Assembly (NCBI GenBank): GCA_039621445.1
Contig: CP154957.1
Location: 13,322,947-13,386,946, forward strand
DNA: 64,000 nucleotides
Source: Euglena gracilis
Taxonomy: Eukaryota; Euglenida; Euglenophyceae; Euglenales
Direction: 5' to 3'
The first letter of the stretch is position 1. The number at the start of each line of letters is the position of its first letter. The notes beneath the pieces are model-generated. The model made no database searches, was not told where the DNA came from, and saw only the letters and a list, made by a program, of their open reading frames with translations. This document shows positions 62,690 through 64,000 of this stretch, in pieces. The position numbers and the translations under genes were made by a program.

Positions 62690-62930
62690 AGCCCGGCCGG
62701 CCGAAGGCTGGGCCTGCCGGCCACAGGCTGGCCAGCCAACTGGGCTGCCCAGCTCACCTATCCCTGCACTTTCCCCCCCCACATCACAGCTTCCCAATCA
62801 CAGCCCCCCAGCCTTGACCTAGCTCCATCCATCAAAATGTCGAGAAGGCAAAAATGTTTTTCATCGAAGAAAAAATTGTTTTTCATCGACCCAGCCCAGC
62901 CCAGCCCCCTCCAGCCCGGACCCCCCCTCC
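62690..62930. repeat. Inverted copy of the interior of the 23855-24331 element
   Basis: GGCTGGCCAGCCAACTGGGC, CCTTGACCTAGCTCCATCCA and TTTTTCATCGACCCAGCCCA match 24200-23965 in inverse. No CAGGGG end was found here, so this is a fragment or a different parent. Confidence 0.8.
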
Positions 62931-63164
62931 CCCCTCTATACCCCCGGGGGGGACCCCATGGGGTACCCGTGATTGTTTCACGCTCTTCCTCACGCGGGGT
63001 AACCCGCGAGTGTAATGGTTTTAAGTTGACAAGTTGCAAAATAGCCTCTGCGTGAGATGGCAAGTTTCATTTGACACCAATTACAGAACCAAATTCCCAA
63101 CATAGGGCAGTACAACATTTTGGCAGTTTTCGCATGCAAAGGGTTTTAATTTTTTGTAAGCATG

Positions 63165-63965
63165 TGACCCCCCCCCCCGAGTAGTAAACCCCCCCACTTT
63201 TAAACCCCCCCACTTATGACCCCCCCCCCACTTATAAACCCCCCTCGGGCCGACCAACCAAACCGGGACTTATAACCCCCCCCCCTGGGGAAGAAAGCCG
63301 CCGGGGACGATTTTTTTTCAGCCGCAGACGGTCGCAGATTGCCCAAAAACTGATGTTTTGGCAATTTTTTGAGACCAAACATCATCAAAAATGCCATTTT
63401 CATCCCAATTTTGCCGAAAATTGCCACTTTGGGGGGGGGTTCGGGGTCTTTTTGGGGGGTCGGATTTTCACCAACAATTCCGGGACTTATAACCCCCCCC
63501 ATTTATAACCCCCCCCCCCCTTTGGCCGACCAACCAAACCGGACCCTTTAAACCCCGGGGGTTTATAAGTGGGGGGGTTTAGGCCCCCGTAACCCCCCCT
63601 CGGTTTTCGACCAACGTTCCGAATAGTGCCCCCCCCCCGAATAGTAGGCCCCCCCCCCCGTGGATTGTCTGTCAATTGCAACGGAAAGGCAAGGGTTGAA
63701 GCCATTGTTGCGTTGGACCTCAACAGTCCTTTGCATCCACAAGAGTAAAATTGTGCAGCAAATTTGACATGGCTGGGAAAGGTAGGACATGTTGACCCAC
63801 AAAGAAACTTTTTCGATAATGCTCGGACCCCCTGGTTTTCAACCACTTTTCCGAATATTGCCCCTCCCCCCCGAATAGAAGCCCCCCCTCGGTTTTCAAT
63901 CAACGTTCTGAATGGTCGCCCCCGGGGGCTTCTATTCAGGGGGTTTATTAAAGGATGGGGGTAAT
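63165..63965. repeat. C/G-run-rich repeats; no gene
   Basis: Repeated CCCCCCCACTTATAACCCCC and GGCCGACCAACCAAACCGG units in several orientations, and two CGAATAGTAGGCCCCCC-type blocks. The minus frame 63487-63903 is shaped by these units. Confidence 0.6.
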
Positions 63966-64000
63966 TTTAAACAGGGGGATAATTTTTTTCATCTGATTTT

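Noticed and set aside
1-64000. CRISPR arrays, bacterial operons, rRNA, tRNA and spliced-leader RNA genes
   Set aside because: No repeat-spacer array, ribosome binding sites or recognisable structural RNA was seen. The intron-split CCT3 gene makes the window nuclear eukaryotic DNA. A tRNA or snoRNA could still be missed by eye.

Overview
The window reads as nuclear DNA of a euglenid alga or flagellate, probably Euglena-like. This is an inference from three observations. (1) One recognisable gene, CCT3 (chaperonin TCP-1 gamma), is split by two kinds of intron: ordinary GT-AG introns, and introns with no GT-AG ends, short direct repeats at both borders, CAG near intron position +4 and CTG near position -8. 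That mixture is known from euglenid nuclear genes. (2) TTAGGG-type telomeric repeats occur internally; this is the euglenozoan telomere unit, though many other eukaryotes share it. (3) A polypyrimidine-AG acceptor lies 7 bases upstream of the CCT3 ATG, as expected for spliced-leader trans-splicing. Coding density is very low and most of the window is repeat.

Layout. 1-4.6 kb: a minisatellite, then a complete 3.0-kb inverted-repeat DNA element with a 5-bp target duplication, then A-rich tandem repeats and a dispersed repeat. 4.6-32.7 kb, minus strand: the scattered exons of one long gene (here 'gene X'). It has about 21 exons, mostly 24-200 bp, with GT-AG borders whose phases agree. I cannot identify its product. 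Its introns hold a 0.6-kb TGTA microsatellite, facing TGTA/CATA arrays, three hAT-like miniature elements with perfect 8-bp target duplications, a second member of the 5-bp-duplication family, a GAT microsatellite, and a foldback containing telomeric repeats. 33.2-45.0 kb, minus strand: CCT3 in 14 exons, about 576 codons, ending about 570 bp upstream of the likely start of gene X. Its introns also carry foldback and dispersed repeats.

45-64 kb: I find no conventional gene. This part holds families of palindromic, C/G-run-rich foldback elements, inverted or direct copies of several dispersed repeats, a 24-bp minisatellite, a broken HTH/DDE (pogo/CENP-B-like) transposase, a Cys-rich minus-strand ORF with a near-2A motif, and a low-complexity plus-strand ORF that could be a retroelement ORF1.

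No computation or database search was run. Exon borders come from reading splice sites and phases by eye. Non-GT-AG borders are uncertain by a few bases because of the direct repeats.
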